Positions 1-7,781 of a stretch of DNA of 64,000 nucleotides are shown piece after piece. The notes under the pieces are model-generated. The model saw nothing but the letters and a program-made list of their open reading frames with translations. It had not been told where the DNA came from and ran no database searches. Numbering within the stretch: position 1 is the stretch's first letter; each line of letters begins with the position of its first letter. The DNA is from Bacteroides cellulosilyticus (GTDB lineage Bacteria > Bacteroidota > Bacteroidia > Bacteroidales > Bacteroidaceae): the NCBI RefSeq assembly GCF_020091405.1, contig NZ_CP081903.1, forward strand, positions 4,154,501 to 4,218,500, read 5' to 3'. The position numbers and the translations under genes are program-made.

Positions 1-1547
1 GTTGCATTAATCAACAGATTGATAAGTAACTGCTGGAGGCGTGCTTCATCCGTATAGATTTCCATTTTTTCATGAGACGTTTGGAATAGGACTGCGGCGG
101 ATGTTTGCTTTATCTTCTCTACCGTATCCACTACATTGCGACAAATAGCTACTGCATCGCTGTTTCCAAACTGGAATTGCATTTTCCCGATTTCCAAACT
201 GGAAAGGTCAACAACATCGTCTATCAGCTTCAAAAGTAAGTCTGAATTTTGCTGAATGATTTCATTGCATTGTTGTCGGGTTCCGATGTCAATATTAGCA
301 TCGGTCAGAATAGATGAGAAACCGGACAAGGCATTTAGTGGAGTACGTATTTCATGACTCATATTCGACAGAAAAAGACTTTTGGTACGAATGGAGTTCT
401 CAGCACTTTGCCGGGCTTTTTCCAATTTATGTTGAGATGCAATCAAGCGTGCATTGATTTTACGAATATAAAGTACGGATACAATAGATATGCCTAGAAT
501 GAGGATACAACCTATAATTGAATAAAAAAGCAGGCGGCTTCGCTCACTTTGATTATCCATCTCAAGACGGTCCACCTGATATATGGTTCGCAACAGGTTT
601 ATCTGGGTGGAATAATTACGGGCATTGATAGAATCTCGTGCAATATTGATGTCTTGAAAAATGGCACATGCCTCTCTAGGCCTGCTTTGTTTGGTATACA
701 GGTGTGCCAGTGAATTCTTCATTTTCAGATATCTGTTATAGACATTGGCACTGCTGGTATTGATGGTCAGCTCATTATATAATTTGATAGCTAGTTCGTC
801 ATCTCCAATTCTTTTGGCATATTCAGCTTGTATATATTTCAAGATAGAACTATGAAAATAAAACGGATAGTATTCATACCATTCTTCTGCTTCCTGAATA
901 TATTTCCGGACTTTATCCATATCATTATTATAGAGGTAATAATATGCTTGGAAGATATTTTCTATGAAACGGCTGTGCTGGTAATCATTCATTTGTTTCA
1001 TCTGATCCAAATGGGCTTTAGCTTCATCCATCCTCCCCATTCTGATGAGGGTTGGAATTAGTTGAATCAAGACTTTTTCCTGTAATTTTTCGGAGTCGGA
1101 TACTTTATGCAATTTCTGCATGGCTATTTCGTATTCTTCGATAGCCTCATTATTCATGTTGGCATTAAGATAAGTATCTCCTATTGCATAATGGGCTATG
1201 GCTATGCCGATATCGTATTTCATTTGAGTGGCCTGTTTCAGCATAACATTCGCTTTTTCCAACGCTTCGTTGATGTGACCGTCTGAAACGAGGGCATATA
1301 CAGCCATCTGCTGCATAAGGAACATGTATTTATAGTCCTTTCTGCTACGGAATACTTCTACAAGCTCATTTTCCCATTGGGCGATATCGCTTAATCTGAC
1401 TTCCTGAGAATAACCTAAGTTGTTATCCATCAGGTATTCCATAAGATGTATACGCTCATCTTCCAAATCCTTGCTTGCAGACAGGATATAGGAAGTACCG
1501 TAAAATAACATCAACAATAATAGTATGATCGTTTTACTGAGCTTCAC
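1..1547 (-). CDS. TPR-containing sensor histidine kinase, C-terminus cut by window edge
   Basis: Reading leftward from a GTG at 1547, the frame is open to base 1. The N-terminus (VKLSKTIILLLLMLF) is a signal-type hydrophobic segment; no ATG lies upstream before the in-frame stop at 1583-1581, so GTG is the best start. Residues about 25-330 are helical TPR-like repeats. A membrane segment (LLFYSIIGCILILGISIVSV) precedes a coiled coil and a HisKA domain with the H-box SNMSHEIRTPLN (His about 398). The frame ends in the N-box of the ATPase domain (LQQLLINLLINA). The order signal, TPR, membrane, HisKA, HATPase is common in Bacteroides kinases, and the H-box region closely resembles that of the kinase at 21711. 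The catalytic G-boxes and any output domain lie outside the window. Autokinase activity is inferred from family; partner and signal are unknown. Confidence 0.85.
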   Translation of the reverse strand, partial: MKLSKTIILLLLMLFYGTSYILSASKDLEDERIHLMEYLMDNNLGYSQEVRLSDIAQWENELVEVFRSRKDYKYMFLMQQMAVYALVSDGHINEALEKANVMLKQATQMKYDIGIAIAHYAIGDTYLNANMNNEAIEEYEIAMQKLHKVSDSEKLQEKVLIQLIPTLIRMGRMDEAKAHLDQMKQMNDYQHSRFIENIFQAYYYLYNNDMDKVRKYIQEAEEWYEYYPFYFHSSILKYIQAEYAKRIGDDELAIKLYNELTINTSSANVYNRYLKMKNSLAHLYTKQSRPREACAIFQDINIARDSINARNYSTQINLLRTIYQVDRLEMDNQSERSRLLFYSIIGCILILGISIVSVLYIRKINARLIASQHKLEKARQSAENSIRTKSLFLSNMSHEIRTPLNALSGFSSILTDANIDIGTRQQCNEIIQQNSDLLLKLIDDVVDLSSLEIGKMQFQFGNSDAVAICRNVVDTVEKIKQTSAAVLFQTSHEKMEIYTDEARLQQLLINLLINA

Positions 1548-1601
1548 CTTATTAACTAATACGTTTACAATGATATGTGATTAATTGCGACAAAAATAAC
1601 T

Positions 1602-1639
1602 AAAAAGGACGAGATATCCGAAAATGTCTCGTCCTTTTT
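1602..1639 (-). terminator. Rho-gene intrinsic terminator
   Basis: A 13-bp perfect stem (AAAAAGGACGAGA with TCTCGTCCTTTTT) and 12-base loop sits 48 bases after the rho stop and before the next minus-strand gene. The A/T runs on each side make it work in either direction; here it would end rho transcription. Confidence 0.85.
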
Positions 1640-1686
1640 GTATATTTAATCCTATTTCTTGTTGATTGTATCCTTTGACTTCAGTT

Positions 1687-3726
1687 TTAGCTGTTCATAC
1701 TCATTAGGAATTCGTCGTTGTCTTTGGTTTTTTCCATACGATCTTTTACGAAATCCATAGCTTCTATCGGGTTCATATCAGCCAGATATTTGCGGAGTAT
1801 CCACATGCGATCCAATGTTTGCTTATCCTGCAACAGATCATCGCGACGAGTGCTGGAAGCAACAATGTTGACTGCAGGGAAAATACGTTTGTTGGACAGG
1901 TTGCGGTCAAGTTGCAACTCCATGTTACCTGTACCTTTGAATTCTTCGAAGATAACTTCGTCCATTTTAGAACCGGTATCAATCAATGCAGTAGCCAGGA
2001 TAGTGAGTGAGCCACCATTTTCAATATTACGGGCGGCACCGAAGAAACGTTTGGGCTTGTGTAGCGCATTGGCGTCCACACCACCTGAAAGAACTTTGCC
2101 GGAAGCCGGGGATACCGTGTTGTAAGCACGTGCCAGACGGGTGATAGAATCCAGGAAGATAACGACATCATGGCCACATTCTACAAGTCTCTTTGCTTTC
2201 TCCAGTACGATACCTGCAATCTTTACGTGACGTTCGGCCGGTTCATCAAAAGTTGAGGCAATCACTTCGGCATTTACGGTACGAGCCATGTCAGTTACTT
2301 CTTCGGGGCGTTCGTCGATAAGCAACATGATCATGTAAACTTCCGGATGATTTGCTGCAATTGCATTGGCTATATCTTTCATCAGGATGGTCTTACCGGT
2401 TTTAGGCTGTGCCACGATCAATGCACGCTGACCTTTACCGATAGGAGCAAAGAGATCTACTACACGGGCAGACATGGAGTCGGAGTAGCCACCTTTGCAT
2501 AATCTGAATTTTTCATCGGGGAATAACGGAGTAAGATGCTCAAATGGTACACGATCACGTACGAAAGCCGGATCACGTCCATTGATTTTTCCTACTTTTA
2601 CCAATGGGAAATATTTTTCTCCTTCTTTCGGCGGACGAATTACACCTTCCACAACGTCACCTGTTTTCAGTCCGAACAATTTAATTTGGGATTGTGATAC
2701 GTAAATATCATCCGGTGAAGAAAGATAATTGTAATCGGAAGAACGAAGGAATCCGTAACCATCCTGCATAATTTCCAGTACACCGGTACCGGTCAGGATA
2801 TCATCGAATTCGTATGCTTTTTCGCGCTCAATTACCGGTCTGCGTTCTTGCACAGGAGCATAGTTATCACCAGCATTTTGTTGTGCGGGACGTTGCTGCT
2901 GAACAGGACGCGGGTTGTTGTTACGATTATTATTGTTGTTGTTATTATAAGGAGTATTATTATTGTCGCGAGGACGAAGGCGTGGGCGTTGTGCGGTTGC
3001 AGGCGTGGGTTCTGCTACGGGTGCTACAGGAGTCTCGGCTTTGGTAGCTTCGAATTTGCCCAGCAGTTCTGAAGGGAGTTCTATTTTCTCAGTCGGGAGA
3101 TCTTCGATGGGAATGAAGTCATCTTCGGGTTCTGATAAGATAGGGCTGTCCTCTATTACGACTTTCTTAACTACTTTAGGTACTTCGGTTTCAAAATTCA
3201 ATTCAGGTTCAGCTTTTTTAGGCTCTTCCTTCTTTGCAACAGGCATAGGTGCGGGTATGGGAGCTTTTTCTTCCGTCTTGGTTTTGCGCGGACGCCCCGG
3301 TTTACGTTTCGGAGTAGCGTCTTCGGCTTTTTCGGGAGCGGATGCAGTGGTTGCAACTGCTTCAGGAGCTTTCTCTGCTACCGGTGCTTTTGTTGCCTCT
3401 GCTACTGGTTGTACCTTGGCAGCTGCAACTGTGGCTTCAGCTTTTGCCTTAGTGAGGTCGCCATTTTTGTTGGCGGTGAAGACTTTGTCAGTACTCTCTT
3501 TTTTTACGGTTACGCGGGTGCGTTTTTGTTGTCTGTCCACTTTACGCTCTTCTTTCAGCTTTTCAGCAGCAACCTTTTTGGTAGCACCTGCGATGGCTTG
3601 TTCATCAAGTATCTTGTAAACAAGTTCTTCTTTTTTTAGTGAGTCTGTCTTTTTAATACCCAGTTCTTGGGCAATAGATTGAAGTTCCGACAAATTTTTG
3701 TCGTTCAATTGAATGATATTATACAT
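1687..3726 (-). CDS. rho: Transcription termination factor Rho with long disordered insert
   Basis: Hexameric RNA-dependent ATPase that ends transcription at C-rich unstructured RNA. Residues about 5-43 form the Rho_N helical domain. Residues about 45-300 are a low-complexity insert, first Lys/Ala/Glu/Pro-rich, then Asn/Gln-rich with runs of Asn near residue 262. The cold-shock-like RNA-binding domain follows (about 307-375, [15 protein letters not shown]), then the RecA-like ATPase with Walker A PKTGKT (Lys445), Walker B DVVIFLDS, and the R-loop region around [17 protein letters not shown]. At 679 residues it is about 260 longer than E. coli Rho, all of it in the insert. A disordered Rho insert is typical of Bacteroides, and in B. 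thetaiotaomicron it has been linked to phase separation. A terminator follows at 1602-1639. Confidence 0.97.
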   Translation of the reverse strand: MYNIIQLNDKNLSELQSIAQELGIKKTDSLKKEELVYKILDEQAIAGATKKVAAEKLKEERKVDRQQKRTRVTVKKESTDKVFTANKNGDLTKAKAEATVAAAKVQPVAEATKAPVAEKAPEAVATTASAPEKAEDATPKRKPGRPRKTKTEEKAPIPAPMPVAKKEEPKKAEPELNFETEVPKVVKKVVIEDSPILSEPEDDFIPIEDLPTEKIELPSELLGKFEATKAETPVAPVAEPTPATAQRPRLRPRDNNNTPYNNNNNNNRNNNPRPVQQQRPAQQNAGDNYAPVQERRPVIEREKAYEFDDILTGTGVLEIMQDGYGFLRSSDYNYLSSPDDIYVSQSQIKLFGLKTGDVVEGVIRPPKEGEKYFPLVKVGKINGRDPAFVRDRVPFEHLTPLFPDEKFRLCKGGYSDSMSARVVDLFAPIGKGQRALIVAQPKTGKTILMKDIANAIAANHPEVYMIMLLIDERPEEVTDMARTVNAEVIASTFDEPAERHVKIAGIVLEKAKRLVECGHDVVIFLDSITRLARAYNTVSPASGKVLSGGVDANALHKPKRFFGAARNIENGGSLTILATALIDTGSKMDEVIFEEFKGTGNMELQLDRNLSNKRIFPAVNIVASSTRRDDLLQDKQTLDRMWILRKYLADMNPIEAMDFVKDRMEKTKDNDEFLMSMNS

Positions 3727-3916
3727 ACAGTATATATGTGAATGGTTTAAAATTTCTTTTGTTATTGGACAGATATGTTCACACTGCTGCGGTTGTCGTT
3801 ACAAGCAACGTGGCAAATATACCTTTTATTAATATAATGATTATGGGATATTTATTATTGAACCGGAAAACTGTTAGCTACCCGCACTTAGGAGTTTACA
3901 GAATGTTTCAACGGTG

Positions 3917-3924
3917 CAAAGGTA
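3917..3924 (-). promoter_or_regulatory. rho: Probable rho promoter, -7 element
   Basis: TACCTTTG on the minus strand matches the Bacteroides -7 consensus TAnnTTTG. No good -33 TTTG lies at the expected distance (a TTG is 23 bases away). It would give a leader of about 185 bases before rho, long enough for the autoregulatory leader that rho genes often have. Confidence 0.5.
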
Positions 3925-3977
3925 ATAAATATTTTTGGTTTCATAAACAATTCGTCTTTTTTTTAATTTTAAAACTT

Positions 3978-3985
3978 TATCTTTG
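3978..3985 (+). promoter_or_regulatory. Promoter -7 element for ferredoxin gene
   Basis: TATCTTTG is an exact -7 match 31 bases before the ATG at 4017. No clear -33 element is visible. It supports the internal ATG at 4017 as the true start, because this element lies downstream of the upstream in-frame ATG at 3738. Confidence 0.5.
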
Positions 3986-4016
3986 CTTGATAAACCAAGA
4001 AAAAGCGCATTTATTT

Positions 4017-4847
4017 ATGGATATAAACGAAGTTCATTTCATCTATTTTTCGCCTACTCGTACTTCTAAACAAGTTGGCGAGGCAATTGTTCGCGGAACG
4101 GGACTAACAAATGTTGTTATTACGAATTTAACACTGCATGCTGCTGAGGTAGATATTCCGGAGAATACACTGACTGTTATTGCTGTGCCGGTGTATGGCG
4201 GCAAGGTGGCTCCTTTGGCTATGGAGCGTTTGCAGGGTATTCGTGCATCGGGATCTCCGGTTGTGCTGGTAGTAGTTTATGGTAATCGTGCGTATGAAAA
4301 GGCTTTGATAGAGTTGGATGCATTTGCTTCTTCCCAAGGTTTCAAGGTTATTTCCGGGGCTACTTTTGTGGGAGAACATTCGTATAGTACGGAACAAAAT
4401 CCAATAGCCCCAGGGCGTCCGGATGCAGATGATTTGCAATATGCGGAGGAATTTGGTGCGAAGATACGGACGAAAATAAATGCTGCCGCTGATATGGAGC
4501 ACTTGTATCCGGTGGATGTGAATCGTATTCAGTGCCCGCGCCAGCCTTTTCTACCTTTGTTCAAGTTTCTGCGCCGGGTGATAAAGTTGCGTAAAAGTGG
4601 TGTTCCTTTGCCGCGTGTACCGGAAGTGAATGCGGAACTTTGCACGCATTGTGGTGTTTGCGCTGTACATTGTCCTTCGGGAGCTATTCTGAAAGGTGAC
4701 GAATGTAATACGATTGCCGAAAAGTGCATAAAGTGTTGCGCATGCGTCAAAGGATGTTCGTTCAAGGCGCGGACGTATGATACTCCGTTTGCTTCATTGC
4801 TTTCAGACTGCTTTGTGCGGCAGAAAGAGGACCGGATTATTTTATAG
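4017..4847 (+). CDS. EFR1-family flavodoxin-ferredoxin fusion protein
   Basis: A soluble protein of 276 residues. The N-terminal two thirds are flavodoxin-like: FSPTRTSKQVG forms the FMN phosphate loop, followed by VYGGKVAPLA and VVVYGNRAYEKAL. The C-terminus carries two 4Fe-4S motifs, CTHCGVCAVHCP and CIKCCACVKGC. This pairing is the EFR1 (flavodoxin domain plus ferredoxin) family of electron-transfer proteins whose partners are mostly unknown. The frame is open upstream to 3738, but the first 93 codons look non-coding and overlap the rho promoter; the ATG at 4017 is the sensible start and has a -7 element 31 bases upstream. The gene stands alone, divergent from rho. Confidence 0.88.
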   Translation: MDINEVHFIYFSPTRTSKQVGEAIVRGTGLTNVVITNLTLHAAEVDIPENTLTVIAVPVYGGKVAPLAMERLQGIRASGSPVVLVVVYGNRAYEKALIELDAFASSQGFKVISGATFVGEHSYSTEQNPIAPGRPDADDLQYAEEFGAKIRTKINAAADMEHLYPVDVNRIQCPRQPFLPLFKFLRRVIKLRKSGVPLPRVPEVNAELCTHCGVCAVHCPSGAILKGDECNTIAEKCIKCCACVKGCSFKARTYDTPFASLLSDCFVRQKEDRIIL

Positions 4848-4904
4848 TTTTAATTCTACATGCAATAAACTCCTTTCATTCAGAATTTCTACAGAATTCT
4901 CCGA

Positions 4905-4912
4905 TACATTTG
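4905..4912 (+). promoter_or_regulatory. -7 element before decayed two-component gene
   Basis: TACATTTG matches the -7 consensus 25 bases before the ATG at 4937. It probably served the response-regulator gene before it decayed; no strong -33 is seen. Confidence 0.4.
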
Positions 4913-4936
4913 TGTCTGTATTTAAAATTAGGAACT

Positions 4937-5459
4937 ATGAAATTATTGATAGTAGAGGATGAACGTGAATTGTCCGATAGCATTGTGAGCTTTCTGTGTC
5001 GGGAAGATTATCTGTGCGAACAAGCCTTTTCCTTTGCTGAGGCTACCATGAAGGTGGAACTCTACGAATATGATTGTATCTTGCTGGATTTAATGCTTCC
5101 CGGAGGAAATTGATTGGATGTGCTGCGAAAAATAAAAAGTACATCGCCTCAGACGGGAGTCATCATCGTGTCGGCAAAGGATTCTTTAGACGATAAAGTG
5201 GCGGGACTGAAGATCGGTGCGGACGATTATTTAGCCAAGCCTTTTGCTTTGCGACAACTATTTTACAGTCAGTAATCCGGCGGATGGAGTATCTCTTAAT
5301 GCCCGTACACTTTTTCATCGTTTCAGTTCTGATGATACAAAGATGTCCGGGAATGGACTTGGACTTTCTATTGTAAAAGCCATTTGCGACTACCATGATT
5401 GGAGAGTAGAATACGCTTTCAAAGAGAATCGCCATGTGTTTACAGTGCATTTTAGGTAA
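4937..5459 (+). pseudogene. Composite pseudogene: response regulator receiver joined to kinase C-terminus
   Basis: Translation from 4937 gives a receiver domain (MKLLIVEDERELSDSIV; phosphoacceptor in ILLDLMLPGGN). At 5111-5113 a TGA stands where receivers of this type usually have Gly (PGGNG-LDVL); the same frame then continues with LDVLRKIK, IIVSAKD and ADDYLAKPF, so one GGA-to-TGA change explains the stop. Around 5255-5270 the match shifts abruptly, and in another frame, to the end of a histidine kinase ATPase domain (ISNPADG-like region, HRF, NGLGLSIVKAIC) ending at 5459. The DNA-binding domain of the regulator and the sensor and HisKA parts of the kinase are missing. An operon of regulator plus kinase has therefore lost well over 1 kb by internal deletion and also has a nonsense mutation. 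Confidence 0.85.
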
Positions 5460-5896
5460 TTTGTTGGCGAAATTATTTCAAAGCCCTACAGTTATGAAGG
5501 CGATGACATTTTAATTATTTGTCAGAATTTATCAATAGTAATATGTCTTTCGTAACTTTTTGATTATAAATGTATTAAACCGTGTCCTATTCAGTATACG
5601 ACTGAACCCTATTAAGTATACGACTGAATGGCATTCACTATACGACTGAATCAGGTTCAGTATACGACTATTTTAGGAGCATGTATCATTTGTAAACAAT
5701 ATACACCGTTACTCTGTTTTTTTAGTTCATAACCTTTCCTAAATGAATAAATTCCGTCAACGTCTTTTTAATAATCAGTTGACGTATCCTAAGAATTTTT
5801 CTCAAAAAGATTGTCTCCCCTTGGTAAAATTCAAAATGTCTTCTAATTTGCCTTTTACTTTTGCCTCAGAATTTTGAGATAAAGGAAAGAAAAGGT
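5460..5896. other. Gene-free stretch with a 22-bp tandem array
   Basis: AT-rich DNA between two decayed genes. Its only clear structure is the 22-bp array at 5591-5670. No intact gene, RNA gene or convincing promoter was seen. Confidence 0.6.
5591..5670 (+). repeat. 22-bp tandem array, four units, core TATACGACTGAA
   Basis: The core TATACGACTGAA starts at 5595, 5617, 5639 and 5661, exactly 22 bases apart; the last copy ends TATACGACTAT. The 10-base spacers differ. In units 1 and 4 the core is preceded by TTCAG or TCAG, giving an imperfect dyad of TTCAGT and ACTGAA around five bases. A sister array with the same period is at 46388-46462. Confidence 0.9.
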
Positions 5897-6292
5897 ATGA
5901 AAAGATTTGTTTTAGGCATCGTGGTCATTTGTTGGACTACGATTGTATTCGCTGCAGGAGATGGCAGTAAAGTGACAGGAATATTAAGCGGTAAAACGAA
6001 TAAAGCACTGGTGGAGTTTGCCACGATAGCTTTGTAATTGGTTTCTCCATGGATAGGCGTTGCCGGGTATGCAGTAGCTGCCGGTACAGGCTTCTTTCGT
6101 ATGTATAACAATCGTCATTGGCTGACAGATGTGCTTACCGGAGCCGGAATCGGAATATTAAGCACCCAGGCGGCTTATTGGCTTTATCCAACTATTACAA
6201 AGACTTTCTTCCGTAAGCGGTATAAGAATATATTTGTTTCTCCTTATTTCTTAAAAGAAGAAAAAGGAGTAAGTTGTCATATCACTTTCTAA
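5897..6292 (+). pseudogene. Composite pseudogene: outer-membrane receptor N-terminus joined to PAP2 phosphatase C-terminus
   Basis: From the ATG at 5897 the frame encodes a signal peptide (MKRFVLGIVVICWTTIVFA) and the start of what looks like a carboxypeptidase-regulatory-like domain (KVTGILSGKTNKALVEFATIAL), as found at the N-terminus of Bacteroides TonB-dependent receptors. An in-frame TAA follows at 6035-6037. The same frame continues directly as the end of a PAP2-type phosphatase: WIGVAGYAVAAGTGFFR, then HWLTDVLTGAGIG with the His and Asp of the third PAP2 motif, ending at 6292. Most of both genes is gone. The fusion is most simply an internal deletion between two neighbouring genes; the receptor assignment rests on a short stretch and is less sure than the PAP2 one. 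Confidence 0.7.
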
Positions 6293-6308
6293 AGGATGCT
6301 CGTTACAA

Positions 6309-7619
6309 TCAATAAAGAATAAACTTCAGAATAATAACTTTCCGTGTTTGGGCGTCTATTCTGAAACGATTATCAGTACGTTCACCTATCAACCAAATGA
6401 TATGGGAGCCACTGCAAAGCACCCATTGTTGTTCTTTGCGGGAAAGGGAGAATTTCCGATCAGTAAGGTAATCGCTAATCTTTTTTCGCCCGGTCATACC
6501 AAAGGGAACGAATGTGTCGCCTTGTCGGCAGTGTCTGACTGTGAGAGGTTGTTTTAGTTTGTCTGCATCGAAGCAAGCAGTGTTTCGGTCACGGGGAATG
6601 ATGAAATCATCTGTGACTTCTAATTCTTCCATTGTCAAACGGAAGGGTAGGGCAGGATCATCTGGAGAAAAGACTGTTGAAACATCTTCTGAACAGACCG
6701 GTTCTATCAGTAGAAGCTCCCGATCTTTAATCACGCGCCATTCTCCGCTAAGGAATATCTTTCCCGGTTGCCCATTTAGGGAGGTGAAAATATCTTTGAT
6801 CTGTGCACCGTTAAATCCTAATGGAGATAAGATCTCAAATAATAAAGTTTCCGGTGCAGGTTCTTGGAACAAAGCACTGATTAGGATACCTTGTTCGGTT
6901 TGCACTTTCTGCTTACCTTCTTCTATACCTTTCTTATATAAGAGAGCTGCATCATTCAGATGTTCTGCGGTGCGGAGAAGGCTTTCTTTTACAGAAGGAT
7001 TGATTTCCTGCATAAGGGGCAAGAGGTTGAGGCGTATCTTGTTGCGTGTATATTCGTCTTGCAGGTTGGTGCTGTCCGTTACGTAAGATTGTCCGATTTC
7101 TTGTAGGTATTCGGTTATTTCTTTCCGGTCGAGGCATAACAAGGGGCGGACAATGTTTCCGTTTTTGGGACGGATACCCAATAGTCCGTTGATGCCTGTT
7201 CCACGAATAAGGTTGAGCAGGAGAGTTTCTACACTATCATCTTTATGATGGGCCACGGCGATAACGTTGGCTCCTTGTTGTAGACGGAGCTGCTCAAACC
7301 AGGCATAACGTAATTCCCGTGCTGCCATTTCAATGGATATGTGGCGCTTTTCCGCTTCTTCCGTGGTTTGGAAATGTTGAATGTGTAATGGAACTTTCAA
7401 TTGTAAGCATAGTTCGCGGACAAACATTTCATCTCGAACCGACTCATCGCCCCGCAGATGGAAATTGCAATGTGCCGCCTCACAGGTGTATCCCATATCA
7501 AGAAGTAGACGCAACAAAGCTACTGAGTCCGCTCCGCCGCTCAATGTTATCAGTATTTTGTCTTCTCGTGTGAAAAGCTTCTCCTGATCAATGTATTGCG
7601 CTATTTTCTTTATATTCAT
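6309..7619 (-). CDS. tilS: tRNA(Ile)-lysidine synthase TilS
   Basis: Modifies C34 of the CAU-anticodon tRNA-Ile to lysidine, changing its codon from AUG to AUA; essential in most bacteria. The PP-loop ATP-binding motif [14 protein letters not shown] is near residue 27, with the conserved RxxRY region ([13 protein letters not shown]) and [21 protein letters not shown] after it. The C-terminal part (about 350-430, [32 protein letters not shown]) matches the TilS substrate-binding domain. The length of 436 is normal. The start ATG at 7619 lies only 6 bases after a -7 element, so the leader must be very short or absent. It is divergent from the iron transport operon. Confidence 0.95.
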   Translation of the reverse strand: MNIKKIAQYIDQEKLFTREDKILITLSGGADSVALLRLLLDMGYTCEAAHCNFHLRGDESVRDEMFVRELCLQLKVPLHIQHFQTTEEAEKRHISIEMAARELRYAWFEQLRLQQGANVIAVAHHKDDSVETLLLNLIRGTGINGLLGIRPKNGNIVRPLLCLDRKEITEYLQEIGQSYVTDSTNLQDEYTRNKIRLNLLPLMQEINPSVKESLLRTAEHLNDAALLYKKGIEEGKQKVQTEQGILISALFQEPAPETLLFEILSPLGFNGAQIKDIFTSLNGQPGKIFLSGEWRVIKDRELLLIEPVCSEDVSTVFSPDDPALPFRLTMEELEVTDDFIIPRDRNTACFDADKLKQPLTVRHCRQGDTFVPFGMTGRKKISDYLTDRKFSLSRKEQQWVLCSGSHIIWLIGERTDNRFRIDAQTRKVIILKFILY

Positions 7620-7625
7620 AATGGT

Positions 7626-7633
7626 GCAAAGAT
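7626..7633 (-). promoter_or_regulatory. tilS: tilS promoter -7 element
   Basis: TATCTTTG on the minus strand, 6 bases from the tilS ATG, implies a nearly leaderless message. No TTTG at the usual -33 distance. Confidence 0.45.
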
Positions 7634-7721
7634 AATATTAACGAATTGAATTCTTTCTAATTCTTTGGAACAAAGTGGAGAATGGAGAATATTTCTCCTT
7701 ATTTAAAAACAATCTAAATAA

Positions 7722-7753
7722 TTTGTAGGCTAAATACAAATCATTTATCTTTG
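7722..7753 (+). promoter_or_regulatory. feoB: feoAB promoter
   Basis: -33 TTTG (7722-7725) and -7 TATCTTTG (7746-7753) are 20 bases apart, the ideal Bacteroides sigma-AB arrangement. Start of transcription would be near 7760, about 20 bases before the ATG. Confidence 0.8.
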
Positions 7754-7781
7754 CATCCAAATTAAAGAAAGAGAGAAGACT

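Noticed and set aside
828..1061. 77-residue plus-strand frame inside the first kinase
   Set aside because: The minus frame carries clear kinase and TPR sequence over the same bases; the plus peptide has no features.
2963..3619. Long plus-strand reading frame (218 residues) opposite rho
   Set aside because: It is a shadow of the low-complexity insert codons on the minus strand; the peptide is Ser/Ala/Gly-rich without domain, and rho is certain.
3738..4016. Upstream extension of the ferredoxin frame
   Set aside because: The first 93 codons do not resemble the family and overlap the rho promoter; the ATG at 4017 has a -7 element just before it.
5591..5670. 22-bp array as a CRISPR array
   Set aside because: Cores are only about 12 bases and spacers 10 bases, there are four units, and no cas genes are present.
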